Assembly (NCBI GenBank): GCA_017427485.1 | Contig: JAFRSR010000385.1 | Coordinates: forward strand, 1 to 33,351 | Source: Kiritimatiellia bacterium | Lineage (GTDB): Bacteria > Verrucomicrobiota > Kiritimatiellia > RFP12 > UBA1067 | Direction: 5' to 3' | DNA: 33,351 bases | In this document: in pieces, positions 16,421-22,952 of the stretch | Layout of the letters: every line of letters begins with the position of its first letter | Numbering within the stretch: the first letter of the stretch is position 1 | Program-made: the position numbers and the translations under genes | Notes under the pieces: model-generated | The model's input: only the letters and a program-made list of their open reading frames with translations | Databases searched by the model: none | Told to the model about the DNA's origin: nothing

Positions 16421-17039
16421 GCACGGCCTCGATGATCTGGCGGTCAACCTCGTCGCGGTCGCCCGACGAGTCGATGACCGCGAACCGTTCCGGCTCCGCC
16501 TTGGCGAGCGCAAGGAACCCCTCGCGAAGGCGCTTGTGGAACGCCTCGCCCGCCGACTCGATGCGGTCGGCCGCCGCCGCAGTCGTGCGCTGGCGCTCCG
16601 CGAGGCGCGCACGTGAGACCTCGAGCGGCACGTCCAGCAGAATCGTGAGGTCGGGCACGAGTCCCTCCGTGGCGAACTCGTTGAGGTCCTTCAGGAGCTG
16701 CACGTCGATGCCGCGCCCGTACCCCTGGTAGGCGAAGGTGGAGTCGCTGAAGCGGTCGCACAGCACCCACTCGCCGCGCGCGAGCGCGGGCTTGATCACG
16801 TTCGCGACCACCTGCGCGCGCGAGGCGAGGAAGAGCAGCACCTCCGCGCGCGTGACGGGCGGGTCCTCCAGCTCCTCGCGCACGAGGCCGCGGATGAGCT
16901 CCGCAAGACGCGTCCCCCCCGGTTCGCGCGTGACGAGCACGGATTTCCCCTCCGCCCGGAGCGCCTCCGCGAGCGCCGCCACATGCGTGGACTTCCCGCC
17001 GCCCTCCGGTCCCTCGAAGCTGATGAACCTTCCCCGCAT
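16410..17039 (-). CDS. tmk: Thymidylate kinase
   Basis: This 209-aa enzyme phosphorylates dTMP to dTDP for DNA synthesis. It has FEGPEGGGKSTH (P-loop), TREPGGTRLAELIR, the DR motif in VLCDRFSDSTFAYQGYGRG, LTILLDVPLE, and the LID region RLAERQRTT...DRIES. The length is normal for the family. It starts 3 bases after the stop of the ROK kinase gene and overlaps the holB-like gene by 11 bases, inside the manA-ROK-tmk-holB-ricT row. Confidence 0.95.
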   Translation of the reverse strand: MRGRFISFEGPEGGGKSTHVAALAEALRAEGKSVLVTREPGGTRLAELIRGLVREELEDPPVTRAEVLLFLASRAQVVANVIKPALARGEWVLCDRFSDSTFAYQGYGRGIDVQLLKDLNEFATEGLVPDLTILLDVPLEVSRARLAERQRTTAAAADRIESAGEAFHKRLREGFLALAKAEPERFAVIDSSGDRDEVDRQIIEAVHGR

Positions 17040-17042
17040 GGC

Positions 17043-17993
17043 CTACTCCATGTTCGCGACCGCAAGGGCCGCGTAGTCACCCACGTTCTCGCCGATGCCG
17101 GCGGGGACGATGCGGCAGACGGCGAGCGCGCCCGGCAGCGCCTCGCGTTGGAGGATCGGCCCCACCACTTCCATGAACAGCTCCGCGTTGCGCATGAACA
17201 CGCCGCCGAGCACGATTACCTCGGGGTTCAGGATGTCAATCGTGTAGGCGAGGATCGTGGCGAGCTTTTCCGCGCTCTCGCGGAACACGCGCGTGCAGAA
17301 CGGGTCTCCCGCGCGTACGTAGCCGAAGATGTCCTTCGTGGTGAGCGCGTCCGCGCGTGCCTTCTCCGCGCTCTCGCTGCCCGCGTACGCCATCTGCTCC
17401 TCGCGCGCGCGGATGCCCGCGAGGCGCGCGATGCCGGCGCCGGAGCAGAAGCCCTCCGCGCTGCCGTCCTTGTTGTAGCCGTGCGGGCCGTGCGGCGCGA
17501 GGCGGATGTGGCCGATCTCGCCCGCGTTGTCGTTCGTGCCCGCGTAGAGGCGGCCGTCCACCACGATGCCCGCCCCAAGCCCCGTGCCGAAGGTCATGAA
17601 CACGACGTTGCGCGCGCCGCGCCCCGCGCCGTACTTCGCCTCCGCGAGCGCGCACGCGTTCGCGTCGTTCTGCACGTGCACGGGCACGCCGAAGCGGTCC
17701 GCGAAGTACTTCACCACGGGCACGCCGTCCCAACCCGGCAGGTTCGGCGGGGAGAGGATGAGCCCCGACTTCGAGTCGAGCGGGCCGCCGCACGAGATGC
17801 CGATGTTGGCGATCTCGTACGTCTTCCTCAGCGCCTCGATGCGTTCGGCGTAGATCCCGAGAACCTCCTGCCACGTCTTGCCGGCGGTGGGGAACTCCTC
17901 GCGCGACTTGATCTCCACGGCGTCGGGACCGCACTGCCCCACGCAGACGGCGCACTTCGTGCCGCCGATGTCCAGACCGATCGAGTATTTCAT
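17043..17993 (-). CDS. ROK-family sugar kinase
   Basis: This 316-aa kinase of the ROK family most likely phosphorylates glucose or another hexose with ATP in the cytosol. LDIGGTKCAVCVG forms the phosphate-binding loop. GISCGGPLD, VQNDANACALAEAKYGAG and MTFGTGLGAGIVVDGRLYAGTNDNAGEIGHI complete the ROK signature, including the catalytic aspartate of NDA and the H of EIGHI. The usual cysteine-rich zinc motif (CxCGxxGC) is replaced by GPHGYNKDGSAEGFCSGAG, which is unusual and leaves substrate choice uncertain. The ATG overlaps the manA stop by four bases (ATGA), so kinase and isomerase are made together, consistent with hexose or mannose entry into glycolysis. Confidence 0.88.
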   Translation of the reverse strand: MKYSIGLDIGGTKCAVCVGQCGPDAVEIKSREEFPTAGKTWQEVLGIYAERIEALRKTYEIANIGISCGGPLDSKSGLILSPPNLPGWDGVPVVKYFADRFGVPVHVQNDANACALAEAKYGAGRGARNVVFMTFGTGLGAGIVVDGRLYAGTNDNAGEIGHIRLAPHGPHGYNKDGSAEGFCSGAGIARLAGIRAREEQMAYAGSESAEKARADALTTKDIFGYVRAGDPFCTRVFRESAEKLATILAYTIDILNPEVIVLGGVFMRNAELFMEVVGPILQREALPGALAVCRIVPAGIGENVGDYAALAVANME

Positions 17994-18811
17994 AGCGTTG
18001 TCACCAGGACCTTTCCCGTGCAGGCGATCCGCGCCGCGCAGCCTGCCGGCACGAGAACGCTGCGTTTTTCGTTGACGATGTAGATGGCCGTGAAAGTGGC
18101 GGGATTGCGCTTGACGTCGAGCGTCTCCAGCACCTCCACGGGACGGAAATCGAAGAACTGGCACGACACGCCCGTGCGCGCAATGGGCACTGGCAGCGAG
18201 AAGTCGATCGTCTTGAGCGACTCCGCCACGTGCAGCTGGCGCGGCTTGCCGTTCGCGCCCACCCGCCCCCAGTCGTAGAGGCGGTACGTGGTGTTGGAGC
18301 TCTGCTGCACCTCGTAGATGAGCACGTCCTCCCCGATGGCGTGCACGAGTCCGCCGGGAATGAAGAGCGTCAGGCCCTCCCGCGCGTCATACCGCGCGAG
18401 CGTCTCCTCGAAGCTGCCCGTCCGCACGTCCTCCTCCACGATGGCCGGCGTCGTACCGGGCTTCAGGCCCGCGAAGATCGGCCCATTCCCGCCCAGCACG
18501 TGCCACATCTCCGTCTTCGGCTCGCCACCGGTGAGCGCGCGCGTGGACTCGTTGGGATGCACCTGCACGCTCAGGCGGTCCCGTGCGTCGATCACCTTGA
18601 ACAGCAGCGGGAAGCGCGTCGGCACGGGCGCCTTCGTGCCCGTGAGCAGCGTGCCGTACGCCTCGGTGAGCTCCTCGAGGGTACGCCCCGCGAGCGGTCC
18701 CTCCGCCACGACGGACGGCGACGAGTGGTGGCCCGAAATCTCCCACGACTCCCGGCCCCAGAGAGCCGTGTGGATGTTTGGACGAAACGTCAGTGGATAC
18801 AGCTTTTCCAT
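17990..18811 (-). CDS. manA: Mannose-6-phosphate isomerase, class I
   Basis: This 273-aa Zn-dependent enzyme interconverts mannose 6-phosphate and fructose 6-phosphate. It has LTFRPNIHTALWGRESWEIS at the start and the metal-ligand region SVQVHPNESTRALTGGEPKTEMWHVL (Q, H and E ligands). The barrel motif is GLTLFIPGGLVHAIGEDVLIYEVQQSSNTTYRLYDWGR (last histidine ligand, then the conserved SSNTTYR-YDW). The short length fits the Bacillus-like class I form. The start is ATG 18811, after the promoter at 18833; upstream in-frame codons are not supported. It is the first gene of the operon that continues through the ROK kinase, tmk, holB, ricT-like and DUF192 genes. Confidence 0.92.
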   Translation of the reverse strand: MEKLYPLTFRPNIHTALWGRESWEISGHHSSPSVVAEGPLAGRTLEELTEAYGTLLTGTKAPVPTRFPLLFKVIDARDRLSVQVHPNESTRALTGGEPKTEMWHVLGGNGPIFAGLKPGTTPAIVEEDVRTGSFEETLARYDAREGLTLFIPGGLVHAIGEDVLIYEVQQSSNTTYRLYDWGRVGANGKPRQLHVAESLKTIDFSLPVPIARTGVSCQFFDFRPVEVLETLDVKRNPATFTAIYIVNEKRSVLVPAGCAARIACTGKVLVTTL

Positions 18812-18832
18812 CTCTTTTTTCCGATGGGAGAA

Positions 18833-18861
18833 GTATACCATAATCCCCGCCCCGGGACAAC
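18833..18861 (-). promoter_or_regulatory. Promoter of the manA operon
   Basis: On the minus strand TTGTCC (18860-18855) is followed 17 bases later by TATACT (18838-18833), preceded by TATGG. Both a fair -35 and an extended -10 are present. Transcription would start near 18826, leaving a 15-base leader with GGAAAAAAGAG. Confidence 0.65.
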
Positions 18862-18877
18862 GGGCGTCTCGCCCGTT
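18859..18877. repeat. Short spacer hairpin, family 3
   Basis: AACGGGCG-TCT-CGCCCGTT is a perfect 8-bp stem with a 3-base loop, between the lutBA stop and the manA promoter and touching the -35 box. It has no T-tract. It may weaken read-through from the lut operon. Confidence 0.6.
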
Positions 18878-18896
18878 CGGACGCGCCAGGGGCACG

Positions 18897-21053
18897 CTAG
18901 GGGTTGTCGGGGGGCAGGGCGGCGGCGAGGACCTCCGCGACGTGGACGACCTGGATCGGGCGCTTCTCCTTGTCTGCGCCGCCGCGCAGCTGGATCGTGC
19001 AGCCGGGGCAGTCGAGCGCGAGGTGCGTGGCGTCGGCCGAACAGACGTTGTCGAGCTTCTTGTGCATAAGCTCCTTGGATATCGCCGGGAACTTCATCGA
19101 CCAGCTGCCGCCGAATCCGCAGCACGACTCCTCCTCCGGCGTGGGCGTGTAGTGCGCCGCGGCGGAGATGAGCGCGCGCGGGGCCTCCTTCACGCCGAGC
19201 CCGCGGCAGAGGTGGCAGCTCGCGTGGTAGGCCACCTTCCAGTCCAGGCGCGCGAAGTCCTTTTCGGTCAATCCCAGCATATCGTGCGCGAACGAGCTGA
19301 AGTCCATCACCTTCGCCGAGAAAGACTCCGCCTCCGCGCCGAGCAAGTTCGGATAGGTGTGGCGCAAATGCGAGGCGCAGCTCGCGCAGAGCGTCACGAT
19401 CGCGTCGTACTTCCCCGCGAACGCGGCCACGTTCTGGCGTGCCACGTCGATCGCCGTGTCCTTCTCGCCGAGCGCCATGAGCGGAAGCCCGCAACACGTC
19501 TGCTCCATCGGGAACTCCACCTCCACGCCGAAGTGCGCGAACACCTTCGCCGCCGCCACGAGCTGGTGCGGCAGGCAGAAGTCCAGCGCGCAGCCCGCGA
19601 AGAGCGCTATTTTCGTGGTTCGTGGTTCGGGGTGCGTGGTTCGGGGCGCCGCATCACGAACCCCGAGCCACCACCCACGCTTCTCCCAGAGCTCGCGAAA
19701 CGACTTCTTGGCGAGCGTGGGCAGGGACTTGAACCCCTGCTTGCCGAAGAGCGCCATCGGCAGGTGGCGCACGAAGCCGTCCTTCCCCTCGACGGGCTTC
19801 TGCGCGAAGCGCATGAACTTGAGCAGACGGTGGAACGTGGTGCGCTTGCGCATCGCGTAGCGCGCGAGGCGCGAGACCATTGGCTCGCCGTCCTCCTTCG
19901 CGAAGCGCGCGCGGATCTCCTGGATAAGGCGCGGCAGGTCGATGCCGCCGGAGCAGACGTCCTTGCACGCCCCGCACCCGACGCAGTTCTGGCAAAGCTT
20001 CTTCGCGGCGGCACGGTCATGGAAGAGGTAGGTGAGCACGAGGCCGATCGCGCCCACGTAGACGTGTCCCATGCGGTGGCCGCCCACGAGACGGAACACG
20101 GGGCACACGTTCGCGCACGCCCCGCACCGCACGCAGCGGTAGATCTGCGAGAAGAGCGGATCGCGCGCGAGTTCGGCGCGCCCGTTGTCGAGCAACACGA
20201 TGTGGAGGATCTTGCGCCCCGAGGGGCTCTTCGCGCACGCCGTCGCGCCGTCGATGAACGTCACGTAGCTCGTGAGGCGCTGGCCCGTCGCGTTGCGCGG
20301 CAGCACCTGCAGGGCCGTGAGCGCGTCGTCGAGCGTGGGGATGAGCTTGTCGAGGCCCGCGAGCGCCACGTGGACGCGCGGGAGCGTGTTGACGAGACGC
20401 CCGTTGCCCTCGTTCGTGACGATCGCGAGCGAACCCGTCTCGGCGATGAGGAAGTTCGCGCCGGAGATGCCCATGTCCGCCGCGTGGAATTTCGGACGCA
20501 GCTCCGCGCGCGCGGTCTTCACGAGCTTCTGCACGTCCTCGTGGTCCTGCGCGCGCCCCGTCGCCTTCTCGAACTCGTCCGCCACCTGTCCGCGCGAAAG
20601 ATGGATCGCGGGCATCACCATGTGCGAGGGGCGTTCGTGGCGCAATTGCACGATCCATTCACCGAGGTCCGTCTCGTTCACCTCGATCCCCGCCGCCTCG
20701 AGGTGCGCGTTGAGGCCGATCTCCTCGGCGGTCATGGACTTCGACTTGACGATCTTGTGGACGTCGTTCTCCTTGGCGATCTGAGCGATGATCTCGCGCG
20801 CCTCAGCGGCGTCCTTCGCACGGTGCACGATCGCGCCGCGTTTCTCCGCTTCCGCGCGGAATTTCTCGTAGAGCTCCTCCATGTGCCGCGCCGCGTCGTC
20901 CTTCACGTCCGCGATGCGCTGGATGAGGCCGCGCTCGTCCACCTCCGCGAACACGCGGTCGCGCCCCGCGCGGTACTCGACCGCGAACTTGTCCAGCGTG
21001 CGGCGGAGGAATCCGTCCTTCAGCGCCTCCTCGATCTCGTGCGCGTAACTCAT
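18897..21053 (-). CDS. LutB-LutA fusion, Fe-S lactate-utilisation oxidoreductase
   Basis: This 718-aa protein combines both large subunits of the LutABC L-lactate oxidation complex. Residues 1 to about 290 are a LUD domain (SKSMTAEEIGLNAHLEAAGI, ISGANFLIAETGSLAIVTNEGNGR). Two ferredoxin motifs follow (CVRCGACANVCP; CQNCVGCGACKDVC) for 4Fe-4S clusters. The C-terminal third has two CCG modules, as in LutA (TCCGLPLMALGE; SCCGFGGSWSMKF). Bacillus and E. coli have separate lutA and lutB genes; fusions are known in other bacteria. Between the two parts lies an odd segment, GVRDAAPRTTHPEPRTTK, coded by an inverted low-complexity repeat (19622-19671). The start overlaps the lutC stop by four bases. 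Confidence 0.9.
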   Translation of the reverse strand: MSYAHEIEEALKDGFLRRTLDKFAVEYRAGRDRVFAEVDERGLIQRIADVKDDAARHMEELYEKFRAEAEKRGAIVHRAKDAAEAREIIAQIAKENDVHKIVKSKSMTAEEIGLNAHLEAAGIEVNETDLGEWIVQLRHERPSHMVMPAIHLSRGQVADEFEKATGRAQDHEDVQKLVKTARAELRPKFHAADMGISGANFLIAETGSLAIVTNEGNGRLVNTLPRVHVALAGLDKLIPTLDDALTALQVLPRNATGQRLTSYVTFIDGATACAKSPSGRKILHIVLLDNGRAELARDPLFSQIYRCVRCGACANVCPVFRLVGGHRMGHVYVGAIGLVLTYLFHDRAAAKKLCQNCVGCGACKDVCSGGIDLPRLIQEIRARFAKEDGEPMVSRLARYAMRKRTTFHRLLKFMRFAQKPVEGKDGFVRHLPMALFGKQGFKSLPTLAKKSFRELWEKRGWWLGVRDAAPRTTHPEPRTTKIALFAGCALDFCLPHQLVAAAKVFAHFGVEVEFPMEQTCCGLPLMALGEKDTAIDVARQNVAAFAGKYDAIVTLCASCASHLRHTYPNLLGAEAESFSAKVMDFSSFAHDMLGLTEKDFARLDWKVAYHASCHLCRGLGVKEAPRALISAAAHYTPTPEEESCCGFGGSWSMKFPAISKELMHKKLDNVCSADATHLALDCPGCTIQLRGGADKEKRPIQVVHVAEVLAAALPPDNP
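19622..19671. repeat. In-frame inverted low-complexity repeat inside lutBA
   Basis: The left arm, GTGGTTCGGGGTGCGTG (19622-19638), pairs at 15 of 17 positions with the right arm (19655-19671) across a 16-base loop. The same word (TTCGTGGTTCG) also repeats directly just to the left, from 19612. It encodes the interdomain segment VRDAAPRTTHPEPRTT, which I would not expect in LutB or LutA. Confidence 0.65.
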
Positions 21054-21496
21054 GGACGCCCTCCGATCAGCACGATGTGGAGCTCCAGCGGACCGTGCAC
21101 GCCGATCGCGCTCACGCGCTCGATGTCGGCCGTGCGGCTTGGGCCCGTGATGAAAGAGACGTACGAGGCGCGCCCTTGCGTTTGCTGCTCGCGCAGGAAC
21201 GGCGCCGCGGACGGCAAATCCGGCAGGATGTCCGTGCGGCCGAGCAGGATCACGCTCACTTCCGGCAGCATCGTCTCGAGGCGCACGGATTCGTCGTCCG
21301 TCACCACGATGCACGTGCCCGTCTGGGCGATGCCCTTCGCGGCGCGCGCCACGCCCACGGCGCCGCCATCCGCGCCCTTCTCCGCGCGGATCGACTCCAC
21401 TGCCTTGGCCGCCGCCGCCTCGTCGGGCACGGCGTGCACCTTCGCGGCGGCCGCCTCGGCCCGCGCGGTGAAAACATCTGCAGCTGTTTCTTGCAT
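21050..21496 (-). CDS. lutC: LutC-type LUD-domain protein
   Basis: This 148-aa protein is the small LUD-domain partner of the lactate-utilisation complex. The recognisable part runs GVARAAKGIAQTGTCIVV, MLPEVSVILLGRTDILPDLP, YVSFITGPSRTADIE and GVHGPLELHIVLI, the typical LutC/YkgG C-terminus. It is shorter than most relatives (around 200 aa or more), mainly at the N-terminal side, so part of the nucleotide-like pocket may be reduced. It is the first gene of the operon, after an extended -10 box, and overlaps the lutBA start by four bases. Confidence 0.85.
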   Translation of the reverse strand: MQETAADVFTARAEAAAAKVHAVPDEAAAAKAVESIRAEKGADGGAVGVARAAKGIAQTGTCIVVTDDESVRLETMLPEVSVILLGRTDILPDLPSAAPFLREQQTQGRASYVSFITGPSRTADIERVSAIGVHGPLELHIVLIGGRP

Positions 21497-21536
21497 GCTC
21501 TAAACCTGATGGACTCAACAACTCCGTCTGGGCGAT

Positions 21537-21547
21537 AGTATACCATA
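21537..21547 (-). promoter_or_regulatory. Extended -10 promoter of the lut operon
   Basis: The minus strand reads TTTATGGTATACT (hexamer 21542-21537), identical over 13 bases with the box at 14376. The start would be near 21530, giving a 34-base leader to the ATG at 21496. Confidence 0.6.
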
Positions 21548-21598
21548 AACGCATGCGCCTGGGGGCCGTTCCCGTTAACTTCTGCATCGTGCAGGAGG

Positions 21599-21643
21599 GG
21601 TGCGCTCCCGCGCGACCACATGGAGTGCCGCCATCCTGGCGGC
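21599..21643. repeat. Tandem pair of short spacer hairpins, families 1 and 2
   Basis: GGTGCGC-TCCC-GCGCGACC (21599-21617, imperfect) is followed after 9 bases by GCCGCCA-TCC-TGGCGGC (21627-21643, perfect 7-bp stem). Both occur in the 192-bp spacer between the PuuD-like gene and the lut promoter. The same two families also occur in one spacer at 8284-8456. Confidence 0.65.
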
Positions 21644-21688
21644 GTACTAACTCGCAATTGCGTATGGCATCATTTCCCCCTCTGGGCC

Positions 21689-22426
21689 TCAGCGCCCCCC
21701 CTGACAGCCCTTGCCTTCGAGCGCCGCCTTCAGGAGCGCGAGCGCCCTCTCGTCGCCGCGCACGGCCATGTGCTCCGGATGGAACTGAAAGCCGACGACT
21801 GGCAGCGTCCGGTGCTCGATCGCCTCGACGACGCCGTCCGGCGCGCGCGCCGTCACCTCGAAGCCGTCCGCCACGCGCGCGAGGCTGTAGTTGTGCGACG
21901 AGTTGACCGTCGTGCGCCCTTCGCCCAGATACTTCGCGACCAGCGAGCCGGGCTTCGCGTCGATCTCGTGGTAAAGCCACTTCCAATTGACGTTCTGCCG
22001 GTGGACGAGCGGCCTCTCTACAACCTTCTCGTTGCGCGCGTACGTACCGCCGAAGGCGACATTGACTTGCTGGATGCCGTTGCAGATGCCGACGACAGGA
22101 AGCCCCTGCTCTGCCGCCTTCCGCACCATATAACGCTCGAAACGGTACCGCTCGTCCGCCTCGCCCTTGATGGAGCCGAACACGACGAGCGCGTCAGCCC
22201 GCGCGACCATCTCGTCCATATGATTGGTGTCCGCGAGCTTCGGCAGGATGACCGGCAGGAAACCGGCCATGCTCACGGCGTTGACCATGCCGCGGCTGAC
22301 GATGATCTGCCCGTTCGTGGAGCAGGAGTCGACGATCAGCGCGACCTTCGTGCGTCCGCCCGTCGAAGCGCATCCGCAGGCGGCGGACAGGAGAATGGCG
22401 AGTGCCGGCAGGAGAACGTTCCTCAT
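21689..22426 (-). CDS. Exported class I glutamine amidotransferase, PuuD-like (peptidase C26)
   Basis: This 245-aa protein is related to gamma-glutamyl-GABA hydrolase PuuD. The nucleophile elbow is VVGICNGIQQVNVAFGG (Cys of GICNG). The second part is VNSSHNYSLARVADGFEVTARAPDGVVEAIE, and the His-Glu pair sits in VGFQFHPEHMA. The N-terminus, MRNVLLPALAILLSAACGCAS, is a signal peptide with a cysteine that may be lipidated, though the -3 residue is Ser and the lipobox is imperfect. PuuD itself is cytosolic, so an exported form probably acts on gamma-glutamyl compounds or peptides in the periplasm; this is inference. AAAGG before the ATG supports the start. Confidence 0.82.
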   Translation of the reverse strand: MRNVLLPALAILLSAACGCASTGGRTKVALIVDSCSTNGQIIVSRGMVNAVSMAGFLPVILPKLADTNHMDEMVARADALVVFGSIKGEADERYRFERYMVRKAAEQGLPVVGICNGIQQVNVAFGGTYARNEKVVERPLVHRQNVNWKWLYHEIDAKPGSLVAKYLGEGRTTVNSSHNYSLARVADGFEVTARAPDGVVEAIEHRTLPVVGFQFHPEHMAVRGDERALALLKAALEGKGCQGGR

Positions 22427-22647
22427 TTCGCGTGCCTTTCATTCAGGGCTGGTCTCCGCCGACCATAGCTATTCTAAGTTTTTTAATCGTCATCGGCATT
22501 GCCTTCCATTACGCAGGCAAGGCCATGTATTTTACATCATTTCGCCGCCGGCTTCAAGTGCCCGCCAACAGTGGGAGCAATTTTGGCCATGTGCAGCGGG
22601 CGCATCTGCGAAACTCACCTTGTGACTACCGAACTAAGACATCCGAT

Positions 22648-22793
22648 GCCTGCGGCGCTCAAACACGGAGTTTCCAGAGTCACGACGACACGGAGTTTTT
22701 GAAAATGTTTGGAGGATAGCGCAAAGCACAACTAATAATCTCAATCTCCGTGTCGCCGTGACTTCATTTCCTCCGTGTTTAGGCGGCGCAGGC
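22648..22793. repeat. Long imperfect inverted repeat with 48-bp arms
   Basis: The arms at 22648-22695 and 22746-22793 pair at about 37 of 48 positions across a 50-base loop. Each arm begins GCCTGCG-CGC and contains AAACACGGAG and GTCACG-CGACACGGAG, the word ACACGGAG occurring twice. Between the words there is a 7-base unmatched patch. The layout (repetitive arms, 44-50-base loop) is like the element at 8311-8426, but the words differ. Confidence 0.75.
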
Positions 22794-22870
22794 AATACGA
22801 GTAAGGGTTGAAAAACGAATCGCGCGTGCAGCTGAAAGTGTGCAAGGACACCCCTGTCGTGCCCTTTTTG

Positions 22871-22879
22871 TGGTATACT
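22871..22879 (+). promoter_or_regulatory. Extended -10 promoter of the 1044-aa protein operon
   Basis: TGTGGTATACT carries TGG + TATACT (hexamer 22874-22879). A start near 22886 gives a 67-base leader ending in GGAGGAAGGA directly before the ATG at 22953. Confidence 0.6.
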
Positions 22880-22952
22880 AGTTGCCCAATGGAAATGAAA
22901 GCACCACGTACGCTTGCCGTTCTAAGGATTGCAAAATGAAATGGAGGAAGGA

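Larger units (their letters stand above)
22427..22952. other. 526-bp AT-richer spacer between divergent genes
   Basis: The spacer separates the minus-strand PuuD-like gene from the plus-strand beta-repeat protein gene. It holds the long inverted repeat at 22648-22793 and the promoter at 22871-22879. Bases 22470-22640 show no gene I can support, only a hydrophobic open stretch on the plus strand without a ribosome-binding site. Confidence 0.6.

Noticed and set aside
18318..21503. A 1061-codon open frame on the plus strand opposite manA and the lut genes
   Set aside because: It contains no family motif, runs across three well-recognised genes and their spacers, and is explained by codon-position GC bias.
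21054..21986. Extension of the lutBA frame upstream of the ATG at 21053
   Set aside because: The extension overlaps the whole lutC gene and has no LUD features; the ATG at 21053 overlaps the lutC stop by four bases, as in a coupled pair.
22402..22719. A plus-strand frame with a hydrophobic stretch in the 526-bp spacer
   Set aside because: It starts inside the PuuD-like gene, runs through the left arm of the inverted repeat, and has no ribosome-binding site.
22427..22952. A tRNA or small RNA gene in the largest spacer
   Set aside because: No cloverleaf or CCA-type acceptor end could be traced on either strand. The only strong structure is the 48-bp inverted repeat.
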